Positions 1-8,525 of a stretch of 20,734 bases of DNA are shown in pieces. The DNA comes from Hyphomicrobiales bacterium. GTDB lineage: Bacteria > Pseudomonadota > Alphaproteobacteria > Rhizobiales > Aestuariivirgaceae. Positions within the stretch are counted from its first letter, which is position 1, and every line of letters begins with the position of its first letter. The notes under the pieces were generated by a model. It was not told the origin of the DNA and searched no databases. It saw only the letters and a program-made list of their open reading frames with translations. Location: NCBI GenBank assembly GCA_025356765.1, contig JANXRO010000338.1, forward strand, positions 1-20,734. The letters are read 5' to 3'. The translations under genes and the position numbers were made by a program.

Positions 1-3000
1 CGCGTGGGCACGGTTGTGGACTCAGGTGAATTTGCGGTGCGTGGTGGGCTCATCGATATTTATCCATCAGGGTTTGATAACCCGGTGCGATTGGATTTTT
101 TTGGCGATACACTCGAATCCATCCGCAGCTTTGATGCGCAATCACAACGCACATTGGTGCAGTTGAAAGAGCTGCGCTTAAACCCCGCCAACGAAGTGTT
201 GTTGGCCAAGCCCGCTTTGGCACAATTTCGCACGGCCTATGCCGCAGCCTTTGGCGGCATGGATTTGAATGACCCACTTTATGAAAGCATCACCAATGGG
301 CGGCGCTATCAGGGCATGGAACATTGGTTGCCGTTGTTTCAGCCCAATTTGGGAACGTTTTTTGACTATGTTCCAGAAGCCGTGTGGTGCTTTGCCAACG
401 AGGTTACGGCCTCCATGCAGGCGCGGCATGAGCAGATTAAAGAATATTATGATGCGCGTAAAGAAGCGCTGCACAAGCAAAGTTTTGGTGCCGCCCCCTA
501 TAAGCCGTTGCCACCAGACAGGCTTTATATTTTATCCGCTGAATGGAATGAACTTTGTGCAGACCGAACGGTGGTTGAACAATCACCATTTGAAAGCCCT
601 TCCAGCAGCGCTGTTTCCTTTGAAGGCCGCCAAGGGCGCAGCTTTGCAGCAGAGCGTGCCTTGGGGCAGGGGCAGATTTATGATGCGGTTCGTCTGCACA
701 CGGAAGAATTGCGCAAGGCTGGCACACGCTCATTGATTGCCTGTTGGAGCGAAGGTTCGGCTGATCGATTGGCCACCATTTTGCGTGACCATGAATTGGC
801 ACCTTTGGTGACGTTAAAAACCTGGGCCGAAGCTTCAAGCATTGAAGTGGGCATTGTTGGCGTTGTTGTTCTGGCGCTGGAACATGGTTTTGAAGCGCCC
901 AGTTTGGCGATTATTTCTGAACAAGATATTTTGGGTGACAGGCTTGTGCGCCGCGCCCGCAAAGCCAAAAAGGCCGCGGATTTCTTATCCGAATTATCGG
1001 CCTTGGCGCCGGGCGATTTGATGGTGCATGTTGACCATGGCATAGGCCGCTTTGAAGGTCTGAAAACCATAGACGTTCAAGGCGCACCGCATGATTGTTT
1101 GTTGCTGATATATGCTGACAACACGCGGTTGTTTTTGCCGGTTGAAAATCTTGAGCTTCTCTCGCGCTATGGGTCTGAAACCGAAGGCGTGCAACTTGAC
1201 AAATTGGGCGGCGGTGCTTGGCAGGCCAAAAAGGCCAAGCTTAAACAGCGCATTCGTGAGATTGCTGGCGACCTCATTAAGACAGCTGCGGCGCGTGAAT
1301 TAAAACCGGGCGATGTTTTGGCACCTGCTGAAGGCGCGTTTGACGAGTTTTGCGCCCGGTTCCCCTATGAAGAAACCGAAGACCAATTGACCGCCATTGA
1401 AGCCGTGTTGGAAGACTTGGTGAAGGGCCGCCCAATGGATCGCTTGATCTGTGGTGACGTTGGCTTTGGCAAAACCGAAGTGGCGTTGCGCGCCGCCTTT
1501 GTTGCGGCTTATGCCGGAAAACAGGTGGCTGTCGTTGTGCCCACCACATTGTTGGCGCGGCAGCACTTTAAAACCTTCACCGAACGCTTCAAAGGCCTGC
1601 CGTTGCGCATTGCACAGGCCTCTCGCCTTGTTGGTGCCAAAGAAATCAAGCTTGTAAAAGCGGGCATGGAAGATGGCAGCGTAGATATTGTTATAGGCAC
1701 ACATGCTTTGTTGGCAGACAGCGTGAAGTTCCGTGATCTGGGTTTGATGATCATCGATGAAGAGCAACATTTCGGCGTGAAGCACAAAGAGCGCCTAAAA
1801 CAAATGCGCGCCAATGTTCATGTTTTAACATTGTCGGCCACGCCCATTCCGCGCACATTGCAACTGGCGCTTTCTGGCGTTCGGGAAATGTCTTTGATCA
1901 CCACGCCGCCTTTAGACAGGTTGGCGGTGCGCACCTATATTGCACCATTTGACCCCGTGATTATTCGTGAACACTTGTTGCGCGAGCATTTCCGTGGCGG
2001 GCAAAGTTTTTATGTGGTGCCGCGCATTACGGATTTGGACGAGATTGCCGAATTTTTGCGGGAAAATGTGCCAGAGGTTAAATTCCGAACCGCCCATGGC
2101 CGCATGCCGCCCACGGAACTGGAAGACATTATGACCGGATTTTATGATCGGGCATTTGACGTTTTGCTTTCCACGACAATTGTTGAATCTGGTCTTGATA
2201 TTTCAACCGCCAATACGCTTGTTATCCACCGCGCGGATATGTTTGGGCTGGCCCAGCTTTACCAACTGCGCGGGCGCGTTGGGCGTTCAAAACAACGCGC
2301 TTATGCCTTGTTCACAACATCATCCAAAAAGCAAATGACGGCCACGGCAGAGCGGCGTTTGAAAGTGTTGCAATCGCTTGATTCATTGGGTGCTGGTTTC
2401 AATCTGGCCAGCCATGATTTGGATATTCGCGGGGCTGGCAACTTGTTGGGCGAAGAGCAACATGGCAACATTCGCGAAGTGGGTTTTGAGCTTTATCAGA
2501 ACATGCTGGAAGAAGCCGTGGCTGCCATGAAAGAAGGCGGCGATGATGAAGTGGCGGAAGGCGCATGGTCACCCACCATTAACATTGGCACTTCGGTTCT
2601 TATTCCTGAATCTTATGTTTCAGATTTGCAAGCAAGGCTTGGACTTTATCGGCGCTTGGCTGATTTTACCGAGCAGCAGGATCTTGATGCCTTTGCCGCC
2701 GAGTTGCATGACAGGTTTGGGCGCAGACCCGATGAGGTTGACCATTTGCTGGAGATTGTTTCCATCAAGCTTTTGTGCCGCCAAGCCAATGTGGCCACAG
2801 TTGATGCGGGCCCCAAGGGTGCCACGGTTTCATTCCGCAATGGCATATTCCCCAACCCTGCCGCCCTGGTGCAATGGATTTCAAGCCAAGGCACATTGGC
2901 AAAGCTGCGCCCAGCCGACATGAAGCTGGTGTTCACCCGTGAATGGGATAAGCCCGCACAACGGTTGAAAGGCACACGGTTGTTGTTGCAGAATTTGGTT

Positions 3001-3015
3001 AAGCTTGCTGCTTGA
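1..3015 (+). CDS. mfd: Transcription-repair coupling factor Mfd (5' end cut by window)
   Basis: Mfd is the DNA translocase that removes RNA polymerase stalled at lesions and recruits UvrA to start transcription-coupled excision repair. The reading frame is open at base 1, so the start lies upstream; about 1003 residues remain against roughly 1150-1170 for the family, so perhaps 150 N-terminal residues are missing. Counting from the GTG codon at base 4, the visible parts are the end of the UvrB-like module (GEFAVRGGLIDIYPSG near residue 8), the RNA-polymerase-interacting domain (PGDLMVHVDHGIGRFEGL near 337), Walker A GDVGFGKTE at about 484-492, the DEEQ box at 585-588, motif V/VI region STTIVESGLDI and QLRGRVGRS, and the C-terminal TRCF domain. 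The stop overlaps the end of the convergent DsbA-like gene by 17 bases. The assignment is secure; only the N-terminus is unknown. Confidence 0.97.
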   Translation, partial: RVGTVVDSGEFAVRGGLIDIYPSGFDNPVRLDFFGDTLESIRSFDAQSQRTLVQLKELRLNPANEVLLAKPALAQFRTAYAAAFGGMDLNDPLYESITNGRRYQGMEHWLPLFQPNLGTFFDYVPEAVWCFANEVTASMQARHEQIKEYYDARKEALHKQSFGAAPYKPLPPDRLYILSAEWNELCADRTVVEQSPFESPSSSAVSFEGRQGRSFAAERALGQGQIYDAVRLHTEELRKAGTRSLIACWSEGSADRLATILRDHELAPLVTLKTWAEASSIEVGIVGVVVLALEHGFEAPSLAIISEQDILGDRLVRRARKAKKAADFLSELSALAPGDLMVHVDHGIGRFEGLKTIDVQGAPHDCLLLIYADNTRLFLPVENLELLSRYGSETEGVQLDKLGGGAWQAKKAKLKQRIREIAGDLIKTAAARELKPGDVLAPAEGAFDEFCARFPYEETEDQLTAIEAVLEDLVKGRPMDRLICGDVGFGKTEVALRAAFVAAYAGKQVAVVVPTTLLARQHFKTFTERFKGLPLRIAQASRLVGAKEIKLVKAGMEDGSVDIVIGTHALLADSVKFRDLGLMIIDEEQHFGVKHKERLKQMRANVHVLTLSATPIPRTLQLALSGVREMSLITTPPLDRLAVRTYIAPFDPVIIREHLLREHFRGGQSFYVVPRITDLDEIAEFLRENVPEVKFRTAHGRMPPTELEDIMTGFYDRAFDVLLSTTIVESGLDISTANTLVIHRADMFGLAQLYQLRGRVGRSKQRAYALFTTSSKKQMTATAERRLKVLQSLDSLGAGFNLASHDLDIRGAGNLLGEEQHGNIREVGFELYQNMLEEAVAAMKEGGDDEVAEGAWSPTINIGTSVLIPESYVSDLQARLGLYRRLADFTEQQDLDAFAAELHDRFGRRPDEVDHLLEIVSIKLLCRQANVATVDAGPKGATVSFRNGIFPNPAALVQWISSQGTLAKLRPADMKLVFTREWDKPAQRLKGTRLLLQNLVKLAA

Positions 3016-3628
3016 TCAGCTTTCGAATGGTGTCTGCCACCGTTGCTGCATCTTGTGCGCCTGATATGCCATATTTATGATTGAAGATCATGGTGGGCAC
3101 ACCTTGAACACCCATTTCCATGGCCTTTTGCACTTCGGTCAACACAGCAACCTTATCTGTGTCCTGTTTTAGCGAAATGGCAATTTCGTGCCCATCCATG
3201 CCACAGGCCGTAGCAATATCGGCCAGAACTTGGATGTTGCCTACGTCTTTGCCATCGCGCCAATAGGCCACAAACAAAGCTTCCACCACGTCTGGTTGTT
3301 TGCCCGCACTCATTGACCAGCGGATCAGGCGGTGCGCATCCAATGTGTTTGGCGTTCTGGTAATTTTGTCGAACTGATAGGGCACGCCGTCAGCCGCACC
3401 CATGTCTTCAAGCGGTTTGTGAATTGTTTTCAGCCGGGCTTCGCCGAACTTGTCGACCATATATTTATGGCGATCCATGCCTTCTGGCGGAATTGTAGGA
3501 TCAAGAAAGAAGGGGCGGAAAACAACCTCAATCTTTGCTTCCGGAACCATGGCTATCGCCTTGTCTAGCCTGCGTTTTCCGAGAAAGCACCAAGGACAGA
3601 TAACGTCTGATATCACATCAATTTGCAT
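2999..3628 (-). CDS. DsbA-family (FrnE-like) thiol oxidoreductase
   Basis: A 209-residue thioredoxin-fold protein of the FrnE/2-hydroxychromene-2-carboxylate isomerase branch of the DsbA family. The active-site motif CPWC lies at residues 11-14, directly after the first beta strand (MQIDVISDVI), and the cis-proline loop is GVPT near 176-179. There is no signal peptide, so it is probably cytoplasmic, which is usual for FrnE. Family members catalyse disulfide exchange, but the substrate here is unknown. The ATG overlaps the stop of the preceding solute-binding-protein gene by one base (TAATG), and no clear Shine-Dalgarno is seen, so translation is likely coupled to that gene. The 3' end overlaps mfd by 17 bases tail to tail. 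The fold and active site are clear; the physiological role is inference. Confidence 0.88.
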   Translation of the reverse strand: MQIDVISDVICPWCFLGKRRLDKAIAMVPEAKIEVVFRPFFLDPTIPPEGMDRHKYMVDKFGEARLKTIHKPLEDMGAADGVPYQFDKITRTPNTLDAHRLIRWSMSAGKQPDVVEALFVAYWRDGKDVGNIQVLADIATACGMDGHEIAISLKQDTDKVAVLTEVQKAMEMGVQGVPTMIFNHKYGISGAQDAATVADTIRKLIKQQA

Positions 3629-5421
3629 TATTTTTTATACCATAAGGTTGTGGTTTCAAAGCCTGTTAGCGGTTGGGCCTCGGGCCTTGCAATATAACTC
3701 CAGCGCGCCACCCATTGGCCACCCGCATCATAAAACGGCACGATATAAAAACCAGCGACCAGCAAGCGATCTTCAGCGCGAACAGCGGCAGCAAAATCTT
3801 CATAAGACGTGGCGTGAAGCATGGCTTCAATGGCTTTATCAATATGGGGGTCGGCAATGCCCGGGTAATTTCTGGTGCCTGTGGCGGTTTTGCCATTAGA
3901 ACCAAAATACAGCGTTTGTTCATTGCCGGGCGAAAGGGAATTATACCACGCCACGGGGATCATGTCATAATCATAGGTGGTTTGAAGGGACGCAAATTGT
4001 GAAGCATCCACCATTTTCACTTCAACTTTAATGCCGATTTGTTGCAGCGTGCGCTGATAATGTAGGGCGATTTTTTCTTGGTCCGCATTGGTGATGGTTA
4101 TGGTAAAGGCCAGTTGTTCGCCAGCGGCGTTCACTAAGCCGTTCTCTTTCACGCTCCAGCTCGCTTGGCCTAAAAGGTCTACGGCTTTGCGCAGCAATTT
4201 GCGGTCACGGCCCGTGCCATCAGACACCGGCAAGGCATAGGAACCATCCAGCATAGCAGGGCGCAGGCCGCCTTTATCATCGCCCAAGATTTTCAATTCT
4301 GCAGCATCAGCGCCTTTGCCTTGAGAGGTCAAGGATGAGCCGCCATAATATCCATAGGTGCGCTTAAAGCTGTTGGAAAACAGATTGGCATTGGCCCATT
4401 CAAAATCAAACGCGTCCACCAAGGCTTCACGCACTTTGGCATCGGCAAAAATTTTGCGTCGCGTGTTGAAAGCCAAGCCCGTGGTGGGGGCTGGTGTGTG
4501 TTGTTCAACCTTTTCTAAGGTTACTTTACCATCTGTAACGGCGGGAAATTTATATCCCGTATTCCAACGTACAGGGTCTGTTTCAGTCCTTATATCAGCA
4601 TCACCTTTTTTGAAAGCTTCGAAAGCTGTGTTGGCATCTTTGTAATAATCAAAACGCAACGTGTCGAAATTCCACAGGCCTTTGTTGAAGGCAACGTCTT
4701 TTCCCCAATAATCAGCGTTCTTTTTCAGGGTGATGCTTTCGCCGGGTTTGATATCGCCGAAAACATAAGGGCCTGAGCCGATGAGCGGCATGATGGTTGA
4801 TGCTTCAAAATCTTTGCCTGCCCATTGGGCTTTGGGCAAAATTGGCATTAGTCCCATGATCAAGGGTAATTCTAGATCGGCTTTTTGCTGGTGGAAAATA
4901 ATCGTGTGGTCATCAGGCGTTTCCACCTTGCTGATTTTGGAATAATTGCTTGTGTAATTGGGGCGGCCATGATCACGCAATGTTTCCATTGAAAATTGCA
5001 CGTCTGCAGCGGTGACGGGTGAGCCATCTGAAAATTTGGCTTGCGGCCTTATTTTGAAAGTGAAGGTTTGGCGGTCATCCGATACATCGATGCTTTCTGC
5101 CAAAAGACCATAAAGCGAAAATGCCTCGGCATAGTTTCGGCCCATCAGGCTTTCAAACACATAGGTGCGGGCACCTGTTGCGATATTGCCTTTGACGATG
5201 AACGGGTTGACGCTGTCAAAAGTGCCTGTGATGGCTTGCCGTAATGTGCCGCCTTGGGGCGCATCTGGGTTGGCATAAGGCAGGCTTTTATAATCATCTT
5301 TCAATGCCGGATCGCCGTGCATGGCGATGCCAACATGGGGCGCGGCCAAACTAGATGTTGCAAGAAGGCCAATAACAAAGCCAGCTAAGGCAAAGGTGCG
5401 AATCTTTTTCATAGCGCTCAT
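3628..5421 (-). CDS. Periplasmic solute-binding protein, family 5 (YejA-like oligopeptide type)
   Basis: A 597-residue binding protein of the peptide/nickel (SBP_bac_5) family, normally the periplasmic partner of an oligopeptide ABC importer. Residues 1-26 form a Sec signal peptide (MSAMKKIRT, then a hydrophobic stretch ending near SLA-AP). The mature N-terminus HVGIAMHGDPAL followed by LPYANPDAPQGGTL and SVNPFIVKG is typical of the YejA subgroup, which binds microcin C-type and other oligopeptides. FSDGSPVTAADVQFSMETL near residue 130 and IGSGPYVF near 220 are the usual family blocks. The start at 5421 is supported by AGAGG five bases upstream; the next in-frame ATG (5412) has no such site. 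No permease or ATPase gene lies next to it; instead it is followed by a DsbA-like gene. The ligand cannot be deduced. Confidence 0.92.
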   Translation of the reverse strand: MSAMKKIRTFALAGFVIGLLATSSLAAPHVGIAMHGDPALKDDYKSLPYANPDAPQGGTLRQAITGTFDSVNPFIVKGNIATGARTYVFESLMGRNYAEAFSLYGLLAESIDVSDDRQTFTFKIRPQAKFSDGSPVTAADVQFSMETLRDHGRPNYTSNYSKISKVETPDDHTIIFHQQKADLELPLIMGLMPILPKAQWAGKDFEASTIMPLIGSGPYVFGDIKPGESITLKKNADYWGKDVAFNKGLWNFDTLRFDYYKDANTAFEAFKKGDADIRTETDPVRWNTGYKFPAVTDGKVTLEKVEQHTPAPTTGLAFNTRRKIFADAKVREALVDAFDFEWANANLFSNSFKRTYGYYGGSSLTSQGKGADAAELKILGDDKGGLRPAMLDGSYALPVSDGTGRDRKLLRKAVDLLGQASWSVKENGLVNAAGEQLAFTITITNADQEKIALHYQRTLQQIGIKVEVKMVDASQFASLQTTYDYDMIPVAWYNSLSPGNEQTLYFGSNGKTATGTRNYPGIADPHIDKAIEAMLHATSYEDFAAAVRAEDRLLVAGFYIVPFYDAGGQWVARWSYIARPEAQPLTGFETTTLWYKK

Positions 5422-5460
5422 ACTAGCCTCTATAAATGCGCAAACAAAGTGGAGGCGGTG

Positions 5461-6579
5461 ATGGCCAAGGTGACTGGACTTTCGGGCAACGAAATTTATT
5501 GCTTGGCGTTGAAGGACTTAAGCCCCGGCGAATTGGTGGTGGGCAACAGCGTAAATTCTATGGGCTTTTTAGGCTCGTTTGGTGCGGGCGTTCGTAATTT
5601 GTTGGGCGGAGAAGTGCCGCAGGTGACACAGGCCATTTTTGACGGACGCAACAATGCCTATAACCGCATGGTGGCAGAGGCAACGCGCGAAAAGGCATCG
5701 GGCATTGCGGGCGTTACAGGTGAACTGCGCAATTTTCAGGGCAGCACTGAATTTTTGTTCGTGGGTTCCTGCGTTCATGCCAAAACTTGGGGTGGCGGAT
5801 TTTTCACCAGTGCGGGCAGCGCCCAAGAACTTTATTGCCATATGGATGCGGGCTATCAACCTGTGTCCCACGCCTTTGGCAACATCGCTTATTCTATGGG
5901 AATTGGCGGTGGCTTTCTGGGCGCATTAAAAACATTGGGGCGTGGCGAGATTAAAGAATATTCTGATATTTTTAATCACACGCGGCATTTTGCGTTGGAT
6001 CGTTTGGTGGGGCAGGCCCGTGCTGATAAAGCCAATTCCGTGGTGGGCATTCGCACCACAATTTTGCCTTGGCATTCGCTGCATGAAATGGTGATGACGG
6101 GCACGGCCTCACGCAACCCCAATCTGCCGCCCGAGTGTGATGCCAACCCGGTGACGAGTGATATGACGGGCGAAGAACTGTGGGCGATGAGCAGCCTTGG
6201 CTATGCGCCCGTTAAGTTGCTGATGTCGACATCAATTTATTCACTGGGTTTTGTGGGCGGTTTTATGGCGGCTTTCAAATCATTGGCGCAGGGTGAAGTG
6301 AACGAACTTACGACGCTGATCCATGATGCGCGTGAAATCGCAATTGATCGCATAAAGCGCGAGGCAGATGCATTGGCTGCCGAAGATGTTGTTGGCGTGA
6401 AGACCTATATCCAAGAAGTAGGTAATGGCCTTGTTGAATTTATGGCGATTGGCACGGCTATAAAAAAATGGCCCGGCATGGGCACGCAATCGCAAGCCTT
6501 GCCTGTGCACGCGATGGTGAGCGAGAAGGACACGTGGATTGATGGTGACTTTGGTTTCAGTCTAGATCGGGCAAAATGA
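5461..6579 (+). CDS. Protein with three YbjQ/DUF74-like repeats
   Basis: A 372-residue soluble protein with no signal peptide or membrane segment. It is built from three degenerate copies of a roughly 100-residue unit at about residues 7-104, 115-216 and 236-333. Each copy has an opening like GNEIYC/AQELYC/GEELWA, a central NSMGFLG/YSMGIGG/YSLGFVG, then a GE(V/I) turn, an R..A..R helix and a closing strand ending in GSC/GTA/GTA. This resembles the YbjQ family (PF01906, sometimes called heavy-metal-binding), usually a single domain of about 105 residues. Biochemical function is unknown. The ATG at 5461 is chosen because GGAGG (5451-5455) lies five bases upstream; an in-frame GTG at 5449 overlaps that site and is unlikely. 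It heads a forward run ending with the pirin gene and is 39 bases from the divergent binding-protein gene. Family assignment is by pattern recognition. Confidence 0.75.
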   Translation: MAKVTGLSGNEIYCLALKDLSPGELVVGNSVNSMGFLGSFGAGVRNLLGGEVPQVTQAIFDGRNNAYNRMVAEATREKASGIAGVTGELRNFQGSTEFLFVGSCVHAKTWGGGFFTSAGSAQELYCHMDAGYQPVSHAFGNIAYSMGIGGGFLGALKTLGRGEIKEYSDIFNHTRHFALDRLVGQARADKANSVVGIRTTILPWHSLHEMVMTGTASRNPNLPPECDANPVTSDMTGEELWAMSSLGYAPVKLLMSTSIYSLGFVGGFMAAFKSLAQGEVNELTTLIHDAREIAIDRIKREADALAAEDVVGVKTYIQEVGNGLVEFMAIGTAIKKWPGMGTQSQALPVHAMVSEKDTWIDGDFGFSLDRAK

Positions 6580-6612
6580 GATCTGGCGGCAAAGTTTTTG
6601 CGTAAGGCCAGC

Positions 6613-7329
6613 ATGAGCAAATTCATAATCATCGGAACATCGGGTATTGGCGGAGCTTTGGCGCGGCAATTGCAGACGCAGGGCAAACAGCTTCACTTAA
6701 TTTCACGCAAGCAAACGCCGCTTGCGGATGAACTGGGCGCATCATTCGCAATCGCAGATGTGCAAGACAAGGCGGCGTTGGATGCGGCCATTGTGGCGGC
6801 GGGGCCAGCCGTAGATGGATTGGCCTATTGCGCAGGCACTATAAATTTAAAGCCTGTGCATCGGTTGACGGATGCGGATGCCATTCGCGATTTTGAAGTT
6901 AATGCCTTAGGGGCTTTTCGCGCGGTGCAAGCTGCATTGCCATTGTTTAAAGCATCGGCGGAAAAAACGGCTTCCATTGTTCTGTTCTCCACCGTGGCGG
7001 TGCAACAAGGGTTTGCAGCGCATGCTTCGGTAGCCATGGCCAAGGGTGCTGTTGAGGGTTTAACGCGGTCACTTGCGGCGGAACTGGCACCCAAAATTCG
7101 GGTTAATGCGATTGCGCCATCTCTCACCCGAACACCATTGGCCCAAGGGTTTACCCAAAACGAAGCAACGGCTGCCGCTCTTGCTGGCATGCACCCATTG
7201 CAGCGCTTGGGTGAGGCTGATGATGTGGCAAGTTTGGCGGCGTTTTTGCTAGGAGCGGAATCTGGTTGGATTACAGGCCAAGTGATTGGTGTGGATGGTG
7301 GCCGTTCAAGCCTTCGCACCAAAGGTTGA
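6613..7329 (+). CDS. SDR-family protein lacking the catalytic tyrosine
   Basis: A 238-residue short-chain dehydrogenase/reductase fold. Visible parts are the nucleotide-binding loop GTSGIGG at residues 8-14, acidic AD after beta3 (IADVQD), YCAG in place of NNAG near 73-76, the motif Asn at 97, Ser126, Lys144, and the C-terminal TGQVIGVDGG. The catalytic Tyr expected four residues before Lys144 is Val140 (codon gta at 7030), within HASVAMAKGAVEGL. It is therefore either not a classical dehydrogenase or uses another residue; His137 and Ser139 are nearby. I recall a similar Tyr-less SDR type beside DUF2256 and cryptochrome/photolyase genes in other bacteria. The ATG at 6613 has AAGG five bases upstream; a TTG at 6598 is less likely. 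The gene ends one base before the DUF2256 start, so co-expression is likely. The substrate is unknown. Confidence 0.85.
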   Translation: MSKFIIIGTSGIGGALARQLQTQGKQLHLISRKQTPLADELGASFAIADVQDKAALDAAIVAAGPAVDGLAYCAGTINLKPVHRLTDADAIRDFEVNALGAFRAVQAALPLFKASAEKTASIVLFSTVAVQQGFAAHASVAMAKGAVEGLTRSLAAELAPKIRVNAIAPSLTRTPLAQGFTQNEATAAALAGMHPLQRLGEADDVASLAAFLLGAESGWITGQVIGVDGGRSSLRTKG

Positions 7330-7330
7330 T

Positions 7331-7489
7331 ATGCGCGGCGTTGCAAAATCCAACCTTCCTACCAAGGCCTGCGCCACGTGCGGCAAACCCTTCACCTGGC
7401 GCAAGAAATGGGAAAAAGTGTGGGACAATGTTAAATATTGCTCTGACAAATGCCGTGGCTTGAAAAGTAACAAACAAAGTTCCAAATAG
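7331..7489 (+). CDS. DUF2256-family Cys4 mini-protein
   Basis: A 52-residue basic protein starting one base after the SDR stop (TGA-t-ATG). It has two Cys pairs, C14-x2-C17 and C37-x3-C41, surrounding a conserved-looking core CGKPFTWRKKW, W31 and VKYCSDKC. This is the signature of DUF2256 (PF10013), a family of unknown function whose spacing suggests a small treble-clef or zinc-ribbon-like site. Zinc binding is inferred from the Cys pattern and not shown. A longer in-frame reading beginning at 7286 would run through the 3' end of the SDR gene and is not needed. It is followed after 16 bases by the flavin oxidoreductase gene. Pairing of DUF2256 with this SDR type appears, from memory, to recur in other genomes. 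Confidence 0.85.
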   Translation: MRGVAKSNLPTKACATCGKPFTWRKKWEKVWDNVKYCSDKCRGLKSNKQSSK

Positions 7490-7505
7490 ATGCAAAGGAT
7501 GCATC

Positions 7506-8525
7506 ATGGAAATTGGACTCTATACATTCGCTGATGTGGCGGCCGGCCACCCCGAGCTTGCGGGCCAGCGTTTGCGCAATTTGGTTGAAGAAATGGAATT
7601 GGCTGATCAAGCAGGGCTTGATGTGTTTGCTGTGGGCGAACACCACCGGGCAGATTATGCTATCTCTTCCCCTGCGGTTGCCTTGGCCGCGGGTGCAGCG
7701 CGCACTAAGAAGATCAAGCTTTCTAGTGCAGTAACGGTTTTATCGTCTGATGATCCTGTGCGGGTTTTTCAGCAATTCGCAACAGTTGATGGTATTTCAA
7801 ACGGGCGGGCCGAGATTATGGCTGGCCGTGGATCTTTCATCGAAAGCTATCCGCTGTTTGGTTATGACCTTGATGATTATGATGCGCTGTTTTCTGAAAA
7901 GCTTGATCTGTTGATTAAGCTGCGTGCGGCAGAGCGAATTACTTGGAAAGGAACACTCCGGCCTTCGCTGAATAATGCTGGAATTTATCCACGCCCCGAA
8001 CAACAGAAAATGCCAATTTGGATTGCGGTTGGCGGAACGCCAGATTCTGCTGTGCGGGCGGCAACGTTGGATATTCCCATGGCGCTGGCCATTATTGGGG
8101 GCGACCCCAAACGGTTTTCGCCCTTCTTTGAACTTTATCGGCAAAGCCATGCCAAGGCAGGGCATGATCCAAAGAACATTCAGCTGAGCTTGAACATGCA
8201 CGGCTTTGTTTCATCTTCCACGGATCATGCCAAGGCGATTTATAGTGCCGCACATCTTGAAGTTATGAACCGCATCGGCCGCGAACGCGGTTGGGGGCCG
8301 CAAGGCATGGCGCATTTTGAACAGGCCGCCTCTGCCAACGGCAACCTTATCATCGGCGATGCTGCACGCGTGACTGATAGGATTTTGGAATTGCATGAGG
8401 TTTTTGGCAACACGCGTATTTTGATACAAATGGCTATTGGCACTGTGCCGCATGCTGAACAACTAAAAGCCATTGAAATCATGGGCAGCAAAGTGGCACC
8501 TGCCGTGAGAAAGGCATTAGCATGA
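7506..8525 (+). CDS. LLM-class (luciferase-like) flavin-dependent oxidoreductase
   Basis: A 339-residue TIM-barrel enzyme of the bacterial luciferase-like superfamily, which uses reduced flavin (FMN or, in some groups, F420) for oxygenation or hydride transfer. The N-terminal strand MEIGLYTFAD, AEQAG-like ADQAGLDVFAVGEHH near residues 37-50, TVLSSDDPVRVFQQFATVDGISNGR near 81-105, and AEIMAGRGSF are typical family blocks, and the length is normal. AAGGA at 7495-7499, six bases upstream, supports the ATG at 7506. The stop overlaps the pirin start as ATGA, so the two proteins are probably translationally coupled. The exact substrate and whether FMN or F420 is used cannot be told from sequence. 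No flavin reductase gene lies nearby. Confidence 0.92.
   Translation: MEIGLYTFADVAAGHPELAGQRLRNLVEEMELADQAGLDVFAVGEHHRADYAISSPAVALAAGAARTKKIKLSSAVTVLSSDDPVRVFQQFATVDGISNGRAEIMAGRGSFIESYPLFGYDLDDYDALFSEKLDLLIKLRAAERITWKGTLRPSLNNAGIYPRPEQQKMPIWIAVGGTPDSAVRAATLDIPMALAIIGGDPKRFSPFFELYRQSHAKAGHDPKNIQLSLNMHGFVSSSTDHAKAIYSAAHLEVMNRIGRERGWGPQGMAHFEQAASANGNLIIGDAARVTDRILELHEVFGNTRILIQMAIGTVPHAEQLKAIEIMGSKVAPAVRKALA

Noticed and set aside
269..736. Long overlapping frames inside mfd, clpA, parE and hss
   Set aside because: They are shadows of real genes: high in Cys, His, Arg and Trp, with no domain resemblance and fully covered by a recognised protein.
6598..6612. TTG start for the SDR gene
   Set aside because: No Shine-Dalgarno at suitable distance; ATG 6613 has AAGG five bases before it and places the first beta strand immediately.
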